Source: Pseudomonas helleri | GTDB lineage: Bacteria; Pseudomonadota; Gammaproteobacteria; Pseudomonadales; Pseudomonadaceae | Direction of reading: 5' to 3' | Length of the DNA: 64,000 nt | NCBI RefSeq assembly: GCF_001043025.1 | Contig: NZ_JYLD01000013.1 | Location: 62,001-126,000 of the forward strand | Position numbers and translations under genes: made by a program | Notes under the pieces: generated by a model | Database searches by the model: none | Told to the model about the DNA's origin: nothing | Seen by the model: only the letters and a program-made list of their open reading frames with translations | In this document: positions 1 through 9,027 of the stretch, piece after piece | How positions within the stretch are numbered: the stretch's first letter is position 1 | Layout of the letters: each line of letters starts with the position of its first letter

Positions 1-1365
1 AGTGAAGACCGTGTTCGCGGGCAGAATCGCGGTATCAACCTGGCCTCCGGAGTGTCGGTGCCCAAGCCACCCAAGTCCGATACCTTGCTCAACCCTGACT
101 GGGCCTATGTGCAGACCAAGGATCACGGCGCCATCGTGCGCGGTGAGTACGACCTGACAGACGACCTCATGGCTTATGCGGCGTTTGGCACCAGCGAAAC
201 CCGCTACGTATACAGCGGTACCATGTTGGCCACGGTCTTTAACGAGGCGGGCGACTTCAAGACCAGCATGGGCCAACTGAAAATGGAGCTCGAAAAAACC
301 TCAGGCGAAGCGGGCTTGAAGGGCAACTTCCAGACAGCGGCGATCAAGCACCAATGGTCGATCAACGCCACGCACTACGGCGACACCCAAAAAGACTACG
401 GCCGCAGACAGGTGCCCGGAGCGGACTGGATCACCAACATCTACAACCCGGTCTGGGGCCCGGCAGCGGATAAAAGCTTTCCGTACATTGCCCACAGCGA
501 AACCCGCCTGACCAGTTACGGCGTGGCAGACACCTTATCGGTGCTTGAAGACCAGGTGCAATTGACCCTGGGGGTACGTCGTCAGCAAGTCCTGACCGAC
601 ACCTTCAGCGTCAGCACCGGCGCACGAACCGGCCGCTATGACGAAGCCGCCACCACACCCGCAGCGGCATTACTGATCAAGGTCACCGACAATGTCTCTG
701 TGTATGCCAACTACATAGAAGGTCTGAGCAAAGGCGCCACCGCGCCGATGACAGCCGCGAATGCCGGGGATGTGTTCGCGCCCTACAAGTCCAAGCAAAA
801 AGAAGTCGGCCTCAAGCTGGACTTAGGCGACTTCACTCATACCCTGAGCCTCTATGAAATCAAGCGCCCCAGCAGCTATACCGACCCGGACACCAACGTC
901 TTCTCCTTTGGCGGCGAACAACGCAATCGCGGGATTGAATGGGGCTTCTTCGGCGCGCCGCTGAACGACGTGCGGCTTATGGGCGGCGTGGCCCATGTTG
1001 ACCCCAAACTCACCAAGACTGCTGGCGGCATCAACCAGGGCAAAACAGCCACCGGCTTGCCCAAATTACAAGGCAAGCTGGGCGTGGAATGGGACACCCC
1101 GGTGATCGAAGGTCTGACCCTCACCGCCAACGCAACCTCAGTGTCCAAGCAATACATCAATGCTGACAACTCGCAATCGATCCCTGGCTACACCATCTTT
1201 GACGTTGGCACCCGCTACACCACCCACCTGGCCAGCCGCCCGATCACCTTGCGCGGCAGCGTGACCAACGTCACCAACAAGGCCTATTGGGGGACGCCAC
1301 TCCTGTCCAGCCTGGGGCTGGGCGCGCCACGGACGGTGGAGCTTTCGGCTTCGGTGGATTTTTGA
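1..1365 (+). CDS. TonB-dependent siderophore receptor, C-terminal part (5' end outside window)
   Basis: The reading frame is already open at base 1, so the gene starts upstream of the window and only about 454 C-terminal residues are visible. They form a 22-strand-type outer-membrane barrel end: repeated aromatic-rich strands, the NYIEGLSKG segment common in ferrisiderophore receptors, and a final VDF with the terminal Phe used by BAM. It resembles the complete receptor at 21857-24049 (matching IEGL.KG.TAP, APxxSKQ and QRNRG.E segments), so the two are paralogues. Family knowledge: such proteins import ferric siderophores using TonB energy. The ligand cannot be told. The plug domain and any promoter lie outside the window. 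Confidence 0.9.
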   Translation, partial: SEDRVRGQNRGINLASGVSVPKPPKSDTLLNPDWAYVQTKDHGAIVRGEYDLTDDLMAYAAFGTSETRYVYSGTMLATVFNEAGDFKTSMGQLKMELEKTSGEAGLKGNFQTAAIKHQWSINATHYGDTQKDYGRRQVPGADWITNIYNPVWGPAADKSFPYIAHSETRLTSYGVADTLSVLEDQVQLTLGVRRQQVLTDTFSVSTGARTGRYDEAATTPAAALLIKVTDNVSVYANYIEGLSKGATAPMTAANAGDVFAPYKSKQKEVGLKLDLGDFTHTLSLYEIKRPSSYTDPDTNVFSFGGEQRNRGIEWGFFGAPLNDVRLMGGVAHVDPKLTKTAGGINQGKTATGLPKLQGKLGVEWDTPVIEGLTLTANATSVSKQYINADNSQSIPGYTIFDVGTRYTTHLASRPITLRGSVTNVTNKAYWGTPLLSSLGLGAPRTVELSASVDF

Positions 1366-1382
1366 GCTAGTAGGGGAAAAGG

Positions 1383-1408
1383 TCTGGCGGCAGGGGCCGC
1401 CAGATTTT
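1383..1408 (+). terminator. Rho-independent terminator after receptor gene
   Basis: TCTGGCGG (1383-1390) pairs perfectly with CCGCCAGA (1397-1404) over a 6-base loop and is followed by TTTT. It sits 18 bases after the receptor stop codon. Confidence 0.8.
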
Positions 1409-1571
1409 GGTTGGGGGGAGGGTCAAACCTTCATCCACGCTACGACTCATGGCGGCTTCAAGTCTGCGCATAGGCTTCAAGATATATAAATCCAATAAAT
1501 TGTGGCTAAAGTCAGTAAATTGGCTTTAACTCACAAATACAGGGAATTAAGCCGTTTATAGGATTAGGTGC

Positions 1572-1594
1572 TAATTCGAGAGTTTTGCGAATTA
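1572..1594. promoter_or_regulatory. Candidate HipB operator (inverted repeat)
   Basis: TAATTCG (1572-1578) and CGAATTA (1588-1594) form a perfect 7-bp inverted repeat with a 9-base spacer, 29 bases upstream of the antitoxin ATG. The surrounding 1480-1620 region is AT-rich and also holds a near-direct repeat beginning TAAATTG at about 1496 and 1516. Antitoxins of the HipB type repress their own operon through such palindromes; binding here is inferred. Confidence 0.45.
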
Positions 1595-1623
1595 ACTGAT
1601 ATTGCACAGACTTGGTACACGCT

Positions 1624-1941
1624 ATGTTGGATTTAAGCTTCAGCAAACCCGGCGAGATCGTTAAGCGCCTTTGCGAACGCTTGCGCACAGAGCGCCTGGC
1701 GCTGGGCATGACACAAACCGAATTGGCCGGGCGTGCCGGTATAGCTGCTAACACGGTGTCCAACCTTGAGGCCGGACGTAATGTCGGGTTCGAAAATGTG
1801 GTCCGGGTGGCGATGGCCTTGGGTCGAGCCAAGGAACTCGACAGTCTGTTCCTGCCAAAGCTGGAAAGCATTGAGGATATTCGGCGCTACGAAAGCACTG
1901 CCAATCGTCAGCGATCAAAGAGGAAATCCAGCAATGCATGA
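1624..1941 (+). CDS. hipB: HipB-like XRE-family antitoxin
   Basis: A 105-residue protein with a Cro/C1-type helix-turn-helix at about residues 15-70 (LRTERLALGMTQTELAGRAG, then NTVSNLEAGRN). The frame could open at a TTG at 1612, but ATG 1624 is the natural start. Its stop codon overlaps the start of the following HipA-like gene by 8 bases, the usual antitoxin-first arrangement that couples translation. Family role: DNA-binding antitoxin that represses its operon and holds the partner kinase inactive. The basic C-terminal tail (NRQRSKRKSSNA) is typical of such small regulators. Confidence 0.82.
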   Translation: MLDLSFSKPGEIVKRLCERLRTERLALGMTQTELAGRAGIAANTVSNLEAGRNVGFENVVRVAMALGRAKELDSLFLPKLESIEDIRRYESTANRQRSKRKSSNA

Positions 1942-3193
1942 GCAGGTGAACGTCTTCTATGAGGGCTGGGGTGAACGATGGCTATGGGGCACGCTGGTCT
2001 CCACGACTGCGCTGACCGGTCGCCCGCTGATTGTATTCGAGTACAGCAACGAAGCGCGGCAAAGGCGCCTGGAACTGTCCTCCTACACACTGCCGTTAGA
2101 GGGGGCTCAGTTGCGCCGAGATTTTCCTGGCCACCAACTGCACTTGCCCGGGCCTGTTTACGACTCGCTGCCGGACGGCTGGGGGCTGTTGCTGATGGAC
2201 CGCATGTTCAGACAGCGGGGGCTTACCACGGCGCGCATAGGTGCTCTGGAACGGCTGGCCTATATCGGTAGCAATGCGATGGGGGCCATGACATTTCAAC
2301 CCGTCGCCCCCGAAGGGCAGGAATCTGACGTGCACGTCCCGCTGCAACAGCTTGCCGCCCAAGTGCAGGAAGTGCTTCATGGTCACGGTGGCGAGTTTTT
2401 GCAGACATTACTGCTGGTGGGCGGCTCGCCTCAAGGAGCAAGGCCTAAAGCCCTCGTTTATCGCGACCCCGAAACTGGCGGGTTTACTACGGCTGTCACG
2501 CCGGGCTTTGAAGCCTGGTTAGTCAAGTTCCCGGCAAGAGATGAGCATGTCGAGGTATGTGCTATCGAAATGGTCTACGCCGCGTGTCTGCGCAAGTGCG
2601 GCATCGACACCCCTGATACGCAGTATTTCAGCCTGCCTGACGGATTGGCGGCGTTTGCCAGCAAACGCTTTGACCGCCAAGAGGGGCTGCGCATACCTAT
2701 GCAGAGTCTCGCGGCCTTTACCGGAGCCGATTACAGATCACCTGGGGTACTGGATTACGTCAACTTCTTGCGGGCAACGCAGATGTGTACCAACGACGTG
2801 CGAGAAATGGCAGTGGCCTTCGAGCGGGCCGTCTTCAATGTTGCGTTCAACAACAGAGATGACCATCCGAAGAACTTCGCCTACCTCATGTCGCAAAACG
2901 GAAAGTGGCGACTGGCGCCGGCTTATGACGTGACCTTCTGCGAAGGTCCCGGTGGGTATCACCAAATGGACGTACTGGGTGAAGCCCTGTCGATTTCTCG
3001 CGCGCAAATGCTCCGTCTCGCCGATGAAGCCGAGGTGCCTCAGGACGTTGCAGGTAGAGTGATTGACGGCATTTGTAATGTGGCGAGCCAGTTTGCAGCT
3101 ATCGCTGAGGATCTCTACCCAGGGGCTATTACTCGAGACACCGTGCACACGATCCAAAGCCGCATTGAGCAAAATGTGGCGCTGCTGTCTTGA
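1934..3193 (+). CDS. hipA: HipA-like serine/threonine kinase toxin
   Basis: 419 residues. An N-terminal HipA domain (about 10-110) precedes the kinase core. The catalytic signature NNRDDHPKNF places Asp309/Asp310, Lys313 and Asn314, and the metal-binding Asp of PAYDVTF is residue 332. The Gly-rich GGSPQGARPK segment around 163-172 is the ATP-binding/ejectable loop and WLVKFP holds the ATP-contacting Lys. ATG 1934 was chosen because it matches the family N-terminus and overlaps the antitoxin gene; the frame runs open back to 1766 but only as a shadow of hipB. Family role: HipA kinases inactivate GltX or other aminoacyl-tRNA-related targets and cause dormancy. The target here is unknown. Confidence 0.85.
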   Translation: MHEQVNVFYEGWGERWLWGTLVSTTALTGRPLIVFEYSNEARQRRLELSSYTLPLEGAQLRRDFPGHQLHLPGPVYDSLPDGWGLLLMDRMFRQRGLTTARIGALERLAYIGSNAMGAMTFQPVAPEGQESDVHVPLQQLAAQVQEVLHGHGGEFLQTLLLVGGSPQGARPKALVYRDPETGGFTTAVTPGFEAWLVKFPARDEHVEVCAIEMVYAACLRKCGIDTPDTQYFSLPDGLAAFASKRFDRQEGLRIPMQSLAAFTGADYRSPGVLDYVNFLRATQMCTNDVREMAVAFERAVFNVAFNNRDDHPKNFAYLMSQNGKWRLAPAYDVTFCEGPGGYHQMDVLGEALSISRAQMLRLADEAEVPQDVAGRVIDGICNVASQFAAIAEDLYPGAITRDTVHTIQSRIEQNVALLS

Positions 3194-3249
3194 GGGGGCC
3201 GGATTTTTGTTGGAAGGCTGGGGCCTGACGAGACATTTCTTGGCTGTAG

Positions 3250-4164
3250 TTAAAGACTCTCCGGATCCCCAAAAAACATCTGAATCCTCGACCGCAACCA
3301 CCGTTCTCCCGGGTCGTTGTCCTGTGCCCCGCGCCAGGCCATGTGCAGTTCAAAGCTTTCTATTTCAAGCGGCGGGTCTTCGGCGCGCACGCCGCCGGCG
3401 GCGGTGAGGGCTTCGGCGGTGTAGTCGGGGACCATGGCGACGATGTCGGTGCCCGCCAGCAGTGTGCTTAAACCATTGAACTGCGGCACTGCGAGTACGA
3501 CGTGGCGCTTGCGTCCGGTTTTTTCGAGTTCGGTGTCGATATAGCCGCTCAAGTCGCCGGCAAATGAGACCAGTGCGTGGGGCCGCGCGCAGAAGTCGTC
3601 CAGGCTCATGGCGCCGGGCATGGTGTCGGCACGCAGTAGTTTGGATCGGCTGCGGCGCAAGACTTTGCGCTTGGCATTGGCGGGCAGGTCGGTGGTGTAG
3701 CTGACGCCAACCGATATCTCTCCCGACGCCAATAGCGGTGGCATGAGGATGTAGTTGACTCGCCGCACCACGAGGACGATGCCAGGGGCTTCAGCGCGCA
3801 AGCGCTTGAGCAGCATCGGCAGCAGGGCAAATTCAACGTCATCCGACAAGCCAATACGAAACACCGAGGTGCTGGTGGCCGGGTCGAATTCTGAAGCACG
3901 GCTGACGGCGGTGGAGATGGAGTCGAGTGCCGGTGACAGCAGCGCGAAAATCTCTATCGCCCGCGCTGTGGGCTCCATGCTGCGGCCGGTACGCACGAAC
4001 AAGGGGTCGTCAAACAAATTGCGCAGGCGTGACAAGGCCGCACTGATGGCCGGTTGCCCCAGAAAAAGCTTTTCGGCGGCACGGGTCACACTGCGTTCAT
4101 GCATCAGGGTTTCGAAGACGATCAGCAAGTTCAGATCGACGCGACGCAAGTCGTTACGGTTCAT
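3250..4164 (-). CDS. LysR-family transcriptional regulator
   Basis: 304 residues. The N-terminal winged helix-turn-helix is unmistakable (DLNLLIVFETLMHERSVTRA, then GQPAISAALSRLR and FDDPLFVRTGR at about 10-65). A substrate-binding-like effector domain follows. The FDDPLFVR-x-GR signature groups it with the NodD/LeuO-like branch. It is transcribed away from the dehydrogenase at 4443, with a 278-base region between them, so that gene is the likely target. No inducer can be proposed. Confidence 0.85.
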   Translation of the reverse strand: MNRNDLRRVDLNLLIVFETLMHERSVTRAAEKLFLGQPAISAALSRLRNLFDDPLFVRTGRSMEPTARAIEIFALLSPALDSISTAVSRASEFDPATSTSVFRIGLSDDVEFALLPMLLKRLRAEAPGIVLVVRRVNYILMPPLLASGEISVGVSYTTDLPANAKRKVLRRSRSKLLRADTMPGAMSLDDFCARPHALVSFAGDLSGYIDTELEKTGRKRHVVLAVPQFNGLSTLLAGTDIVAMVPDYTAEALTAAGGVRAEDPPLEIESFELHMAWRGAQDNDPGERWLRSRIQMFFGDPESL

Positions 4165-4442
4165 CTGGCGGGATTCACTGAAGGGTCAACGGAAAGTCAG
4201 GTAATGGATCTTACTGGCAAAGGTCATAAATCGTCACTCGGTAGATTGCCTTTCTTGGATTGAGGAGGCGTGTTTCAGGGCTTATAGGCGGCAATTTCAA
4301 GGTTTTTTGCGGCGCAGTTCACGGTTAAAAAACGCGCCGGATCAATGTCAGGCATGTCGACTATTAATGCTGTCTGTTAGTCTTGCGCACAAAGCCCGGA
4401 TAAAGTCCCGTGGTATTAGCGATTAATAAGGCGAGGTTTGTG

Positions 4443-5459
4443 ATGTCGCGCACGATCCGTTTTCACAAGTTTGGGCCAGCTGAGGTGCTCAAGTGCGAAG
4501 AGCACCCTGTCGCTGTGCCTGCGCATGGCGAAGTGCAGGTGCGTGTCGAGGCGATAGGTATCAGTTGGTATGACGTGCTCTGGCGCCAGAACCTGGCGCC
4601 AAGCCCGGCGCGTTTGCCGGCGGGTATCGGCCACGAAATGGCTGGCATTGTTACCGCCGTGGGTGAGGGCGTTGATGACTTGGCGGTGGGCGATAAGGTG
4701 GCGAGCTTCCCGGCTCAAAGCGCCAATGAGTTCCCCACTTACGGTGAGCAGATCGTGATGCCGCGTTCCGCGCTCACCCGTTATCCGGATATTTTGACCC
4801 CGGTGCAGGCCAGCACCCATTACACCCCGCTGTTGATAGCCTATTTCGCTTATGTCGATCTGGCGCGTATCAAGCCGGGTCAATCGGTATTGATTACCGA
4901 TGCCAGCCACTGTGCCGGTCCCTCATTTGTGCAGTTGGGCAAAGCGTTGGGGGCGAAGGTCATCGCTGCGACCAAAGAAAGTGAAGAGCGCGAATACCTG
5001 CTGGGCCTGGGTGCCGATCACGTCATCGTGACCGAGGAGCAGGACCTGCTGATGCAGGTCAACAAGATTACCGACAGCCGAGGCGTGGACGCCGTATTTG
5101 ATGGCCTGGGTGGTCCGCAAATGTCAGTACTGGGTGACGTGCTGGCACCTCGCGGCAGCCTGGTGCTCTACGGTCTGCAAGGTGGCAACCAGACGCGTCT
5201 GCCAGCCTGTGCCTGTTTTCAGAAGAATATTCAGTTTTTTGTGCACTGTATCGGTAACTTCACTGGCAAGCCGGAGTTGGGCATTGACCAGGACGTTGAG
5301 GCCATCCAGCGCGCCCTGCGTGAAATCAACCAGTTAACCGCCGACAGGGTGTTGCTGCCTCTGGACGTAAAAGTGTTCCCCTTCGATAAGTTCGTTGAAG
5401 CCCATCGCTACATGGACGATTGCCCATGCCGTGGACGTGTGGCACTGGAGCTGGGGTAA
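4443..5459 (+). CDS. Zinc-type/quinone oxidoreductase-like medium-chain dehydrogenase
   Basis: 338 residues of the MDR superfamily. A GroES-like N-terminal domain (HKFGPAEVLKCEE, then GHEMAGIVTAVGEGVDDLAVGDKV) is followed by a Rossmann domain (VLITDASHCAGPSFVQLGKA, GVDAVFDGLGG). The absence of a structural-zinc Cys cluster and the V.DG.GG pattern place it with the NADPH quinone reductase branch, though the Rossmann glycine motif is unusual (TDASHCAG). ATG 4443 preceded by GCGAGG is preferred over an upstream GTG at 4410. Substrate unknown. The divergent LysR gene is its probable regulator, and a strong terminator follows. Confidence 0.8.
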   Translation: MSRTIRFHKFGPAEVLKCEEHPVAVPAHGEVQVRVEAIGISWYDVLWRQNLAPSPARLPAGIGHEMAGIVTAVGEGVDDLAVGDKVASFPAQSANEFPTYGEQIVMPRSALTRYPDILTPVQASTHYTPLLIAYFAYVDLARIKPGQSVLITDASHCAGPSFVQLGKALGAKVIAATKESEEREYLLGLGADHVIVTEEQDLLMQVNKITDSRGVDAVFDGLGGPQMSVLGDVLAPRGSLVLYGLQGGNQTRLPACACFQKNIQFFVHCIGNFTGKPELGIDQDVEAIQRALREINQLTADRVLLPLDVKVFPFDKFVEAHRYMDDCPCRGRVALELG

Positions 5460-5497
5460 TTTTTAAACCCACAGACTGACTGCAGTTGCAAACAGCC

Positions 5498-5530
5498 TGC
5501 CCTTGAACCTTGAGTTCAAGGGCATTTTTG
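5498..5530 (+). terminator. Rho-independent terminator
   Basis: A 10-bp perfect stem, GCCCTTGAAC (5499-5508) with GTTCAAGGGC (5514-5523), a 5-base loop and the run ATTTTTG. It ends the oxidoreductase transcript. Confidence 0.88.
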
Positions 5531-5777
5531 TTGCGCATGAATAAACATGGGCCTGCTTTTGTTTATTGAATAGTGATGCTGGCAGTTTTTAATGTCGGGG
5601 ATCAATTCGTTTAGATTTTTCCAAACTGGAAAAATATTCTTTTGTGTGTGTTTTATGTGTAGGTGAATTCCTATGCATATGTGGGTCGCATCTGTTATGA
5701 GGCGAACCCATTAGGTAACGGTGTGCTTGGCGCTGAGGGCTGTCGATAATACAGCGGTCGAACTGGAGGAATAGCCC
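5531..5777. promoter_or_regulatory. AT-rich leader with inverted repeat upstream of unknown gene
   Basis: This stretch is clearly more AT-rich than its surroundings. At 5615-5635 it holds a perfect 9-bp inverted repeat, ATTTTTCCA / TGGAAAAAT with a 3-base spacer, which could be an operator. A good ribosome-binding site (CTGGAGGAAT) sits just before ATG 5778. No RNA family was recognised. Confidence 0.4.
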
Positions 5778-7220
5778 ATGAGCAACTTTCATGAACAAGC
5801 CATGCATTTTGTTTATCAACAAGTTCTACACCGGCTGCTGGGGTTTTTTAGTCGTCCCGAACGCATTGCGTTGCAACTGTTGGTTCAACGCATATTAGTC
5901 GCCGCAGGAGGGCTGGAACGGATTGGAAGTTATCGGGTCATGGTGGTCCATGAAGGCGGCAAAGAATGCGCTTACACCTTGGCTTTTTTACGTGCAGCCC
6001 AACTGAGTATTGCCGGTCGTACCCCCGAAACATTTACTTTGCGTATTGCCGTATTGCGTCAGCCTCGTGTCACGACCAATGTCATGGCGCGAATACAGAC
6101 ACAATGCAATGAGTTGTTTGTGTATGACGATCCAACAGTGGAGCTGCTGATGGTGGATGAGACGCAAGTCAGGCGGTTGGACAAACACATACCGGTAGCC
6201 TTTGAGCGCTTGGCGTCGGTCATGGATCGCACACAAATACTGATGGCAGGGCATCTCTCGGAAGCTGCGCCCCGAGCGACGTTCTTTTATGCCGATCTGC
6301 TATCACGGGCCAAGCTTTACCGGCGCGCCTGCGAATGGGGTGGGCACGTTGATGCGTTAATTGATCGCCGCCCGCCTGAACACTTGGGTGAATACACTCA
6401 ATGGATACGGCAGGTAGCGCTTAAACAGGGGCATGCGGCTAATGCTCTGTATGCCCAAGACTTTGAAAGTGCAGTTAAATTATGTTCAAAACTGGATGAT
6501 GACTTTAAACACTGGTTGCGTCTTCCTGTGCCGTTGAATCTGTTGGGGGCACACAGCGCAGACAGCGAAATTAATATTATCAACGTCTTTGATTGCCTCT
6601 CTTATGAAGTCGATATGCTGCATTCGCAAGTGCTGATGTTTGTAGAAGGCTCTTGGAATGTAAAGGTGTTGGATGTTGAAGAACCCCAGGCTGCTGTTGT
6701 TTTATTGTCTGCGCACATACAGGCTATTCGCGGTGTCTGTCACTGCGGGGATGAATACCATGTTGGAGTGCAAGATTTTTTGCGCAAGGCCAGCGCCGAC
6801 AATCGAACTAACGAACGCTATAAAGGTCAGGTGATTAAAAAGTTGGGCAGCAGTTTTAATACGCCAAAGCGCATTGAAAGGCTACGACAAACCATTACTC
6901 ACTATCTGGCCGAACTTCATGGCATGACCGATGAACATCTGATCTGCGCTCTGTATTCACCGTTTGTGGATCAGGCAAGCGGCCTCGAAGTGTTTTTACA
7001 ACAACGTCATCCCGAAAAACTCCATGTACGCAATGACTTGCGACAGACCCTGATGGAGGAAAATGCCGCGTCTGAGGCTGATGTAAAGTGGCTTGAATCA
7101 GTCAGCGGGCTACCTGTGTCATCACTTCGTGTGCTGTTCGGTATGTCAAAAACAGACTTCTCAGCCGGTAAGTCCTTGATTGCCGCACTGTGGATGCATG
7201 ACCCAGACAAGCAGCTCTGA
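5778..7220 (+). CDS. Conserved-looking hypothetical protein, no recognised domain
   Basis: 480 residues starting at ATG 5778 behind a strong ribosome-binding site. I do not recognise the family. There is no signal peptide, transmembrane segment or obvious nucleotide-binding motif. The N-terminal third is basic and mixed alpha/beta (RIGSYRVMVVHEGGKECAYT); the middle has a CHCGDEYH stretch near 330-337 that might bind metal; the C-terminal 130 residues are mainly helical and charged (RIERLRQTITHYLAELHG). Codon use is more AT-rich than in the neighbours, which fits horizontal acquisition. It lies 151 bases upstream of the FAN1-like nuclease on the same strand, so a link to DNA metabolism or defence is possible but unproven. 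Confidence 0.7.
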   Translation: MSNFHEQAMHFVYQQVLHRLLGFFSRPERIALQLLVQRILVAAGGLERIGSYRVMVVHEGGKECAYTLAFLRAAQLSIAGRTPETFTLRIAVLRQPRVTTNVMARIQTQCNELFVYDDPTVELLMVDETQVRRLDKHIPVAFERLASVMDRTQILMAGHLSEAAPRATFFYADLLSRAKLYRRACEWGGHVDALIDRRPPEHLGEYTQWIRQVALKQGHAANALYAQDFESAVKLCSKLDDDFKHWLRLPVPLNLLGAHSADSEINIINVFDCLSYEVDMLHSQVLMFVEGSWNVKVLDVEEPQAAVVLLSAHIQAIRGVCHCGDEYHVGVQDFLRKASADNRTNERYKGQVIKKLGSSFNTPKRIERLRQTITHYLAELHGMTDEHLICALYSPFVDQASGLEVFLQQRHPEKLHVRNDLRQTLMEENAASEADVKWLESVSGLPVSSLRVLFGMSKTDFSAGKSLIAALWMHDPDKQL

Positions 7221-7371
7221 GGTTCAACCGTAAATCTGAAGCCGCTGCCTGGTCCCGGGTCAGCGGCTACCACACGGGAACTTCCCGGCCGCTCATCCAA
7301 TAGGGTTTGCCAGCCGGGTAGGCGAACTGCTATCTGTATGCATAACCAGTAACCTAAGCCAGTGGTTTGTT

Positions 7372-9027
7372 GTGCCTGTGATTTCTGATCCCCTACAAGA
7401 CCCGTTTTACTACCTCAAAAACTTTCAGCATGTACTCGCCTGGGTTGCTGCCCGGTATGAGGATGTCCTGAGCCCTGAAGAACAGCAATTTATTGCCGGT
7501 TTTGGCCAGCTGCCAACGCCCTCACAAGCGCTGTGGGTGCGAATGGTAATGCGTAAAGGCGCGCATTTTCGCGCGAGCAAGCTCAGTTATGCAGAAATAG
7601 GTGATATCCGCTCTGCTGCGCAGCCTTTGGTGGAGGGCGGCTGGGTGAATGATCAGGCGCCCTTGGTACTGGCCGAGGTGTTTGAGGTCTTGACCAAGCC
7701 CGAGATCCTTGGCTGTTTCAGTGCGCACATCACCCAGCCCAAGGGTAAAAAGACCGCGTGGCTGGAGGATCTTGCAGCCGATTTCCCTCATCAACAAAGC
7801 TTCAATAAATGGCATCCCGCACTGGATGAACAGCTATACACCCTTAATTACCGGGACTTGAGCGATCGTTTGCGACTGATGTTCTTTGGCAACCTGAGCC
7901 AGGGCTGGCCGGACCTGGTACTGGCTGACCTGGGGCTGTTTAACTACGAAACAGTGGCGTTCAGCCCGGAATCACGCGCCTTGCGCTGCCGGGCTGATAT
8001 TGACGGCTACCTGCACCTCTATGCCTGTCGTGAGTCGTTTGAAGCGGGCGGCGATGTGCTTGACGTACAGGGCAGGGTATTGGAATACCACAGCGACAAC
8101 CGCTGGCTGCAACGCCGTCGGGCGCGTTTGTTGTTTCAAATCGGCCAGTTCCACGAGCGGGCAGGGGAGTTGCCCCAGGCTTTACGGGTCTACCGTGACA
8201 GCCAGCACCCTGAGGTGCGTTTGCGCATGGTTAGGGTGCTTGAGCTGCTGGGTGAGTTTGAGCAGGCCATGGCGTTGACCAAGCCCAATGCGGATGCGCC
8301 TTTTACCGACGCTGAGCAACAGCAATTGCTGCGCATGCTGCCCCGTTTGCGCCGCAAGCTAGGCCTGGCGGCGCTGGAGCGACCCAAGGCGCAACCGATC
8401 GAGCGCCTGGACCTGAGCCTCGATCGTGATGAACCCCTGTCGGTTGAGTTCAAAGTGGTTAACCACCTGCAAGCGCCTGAAGCTCCGGTTTACTACGTCG
8501 AAAATACTTTGATCAACGGTCTGTTCGGCTTGCTGTGCTGGCCGGCGATTTTCGCACCGCTGCCGGGTGCGTTTTTTCACCCTTATCAAAGCGGCCCGGC
8601 CGATTTGCTCGATCAAGATTTCTTTTCCAGGCGTGCAGAGTTGTTCGACGCCTGCCTGGCGCAGTTGGATAGCCTGCAATACCAACACACCATACGCGCC
8701 ACCTACGCCGCCAAATTCGGCGTGCAGTCACCTTTTGTGGCCTGGGACTATGTGAGCGAAAGCCTGCTGGACGATGCCTTGCTGTGCTTGCCGCCTGAAC
8801 ACCTGAAAGTCTGGTTCAAGCGTTTGTTGCAAGATATCAAAACCAATCGTGCCGGCATGCCTGACCTGATTCAGTTCTGGCCAGCGCAAAAGGCTTACCG
8901 CATGATCGAAGTCAAAGGCCCCGGTGACCGCTTGCAAGACAACCAACTGCGCTGGCTCGCGCTGTGCGAGCAACATCAGATGCCGGTCACGGTGTGTTAC
9001 GTGCAATGGCAGGACGCTCGCCCTTGA
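7372..9027 (+). CDS. FAN1-like structure-specific nuclease, VRR-NUC domain
   Basis: 551 residues, close to the length of the characterised Pseudomonas FAN1 protein. The C-terminal VRR-NUC domain carries the PD-(D/E)XK residues Asp498 (GMPDLIQFW), Glu513 and Lys515 (MIEVKGPGD), followed by DNQLRW. The central part is helical with TPR-like repeats (about 240-330: LLFQIGQFHERAGELPQALR). Family role: 5' flap/exonuclease activity in interstrand crosslink repair. Translation starts at GTG 7372 or GTG 7378; no ATG fits better. Its 3' end overlaps the helicase gene by 22 bases, so the two are coupled. The combination argues for a shared repair role. Confidence 0.87.
   Translation: MPVISDPLQDPFYYLKNFQHVLAWVAARYEDVLSPEEQQFIAGFGQLPTPSQALWVRMVMRKGAHFRASKLSYAEIGDIRSAAQPLVEGGWVNDQAPLVLAEVFEVLTKPEILGCFSAHITQPKGKKTAWLEDLAADFPHQQSFNKWHPALDEQLYTLNYRDLSDRLRLMFFGNLSQGWPDLVLADLGLFNYETVAFSPESRALRCRADIDGYLHLYACRESFEAGGDVLDVQGRVLEYHSDNRWLQRRRARLLFQIGQFHERAGELPQALRVYRDSQHPEVRLRMVRVLELLGEFEQAMALTKPNADAPFTDAEQQQLLRMLPRLRRKLGLAALERPKAQPIERLDLSLDRDEPLSVEFKVVNHLQAPEAPVYYVENTLINGLFGLLCWPAIFAPLPGAFFHPYQSGPADLLDQDFFSRRAELFDACLAQLDSLQYQHTIRATYAAKFGVQSPFVAWDYVSESLLDDALLCLPPEHLKVWFKRLLQDIKTNRAGMPDLIQFWPAQKAYRMIEVKGPGDRLQDNQLRWLALCEQHQMPVTVCYVQWQDARP

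Noticed and set aside
1..1365. Left-edge receptor as a pseudogene
   Set aside because: The frame is intact up to the window edge, so it is cut by the window, not broken.
1766..1933. Extended N-terminus for the HipA-like protein
   Set aside because: These codons lie within hipB in another frame; HipA similarity begins at ATG 1934.
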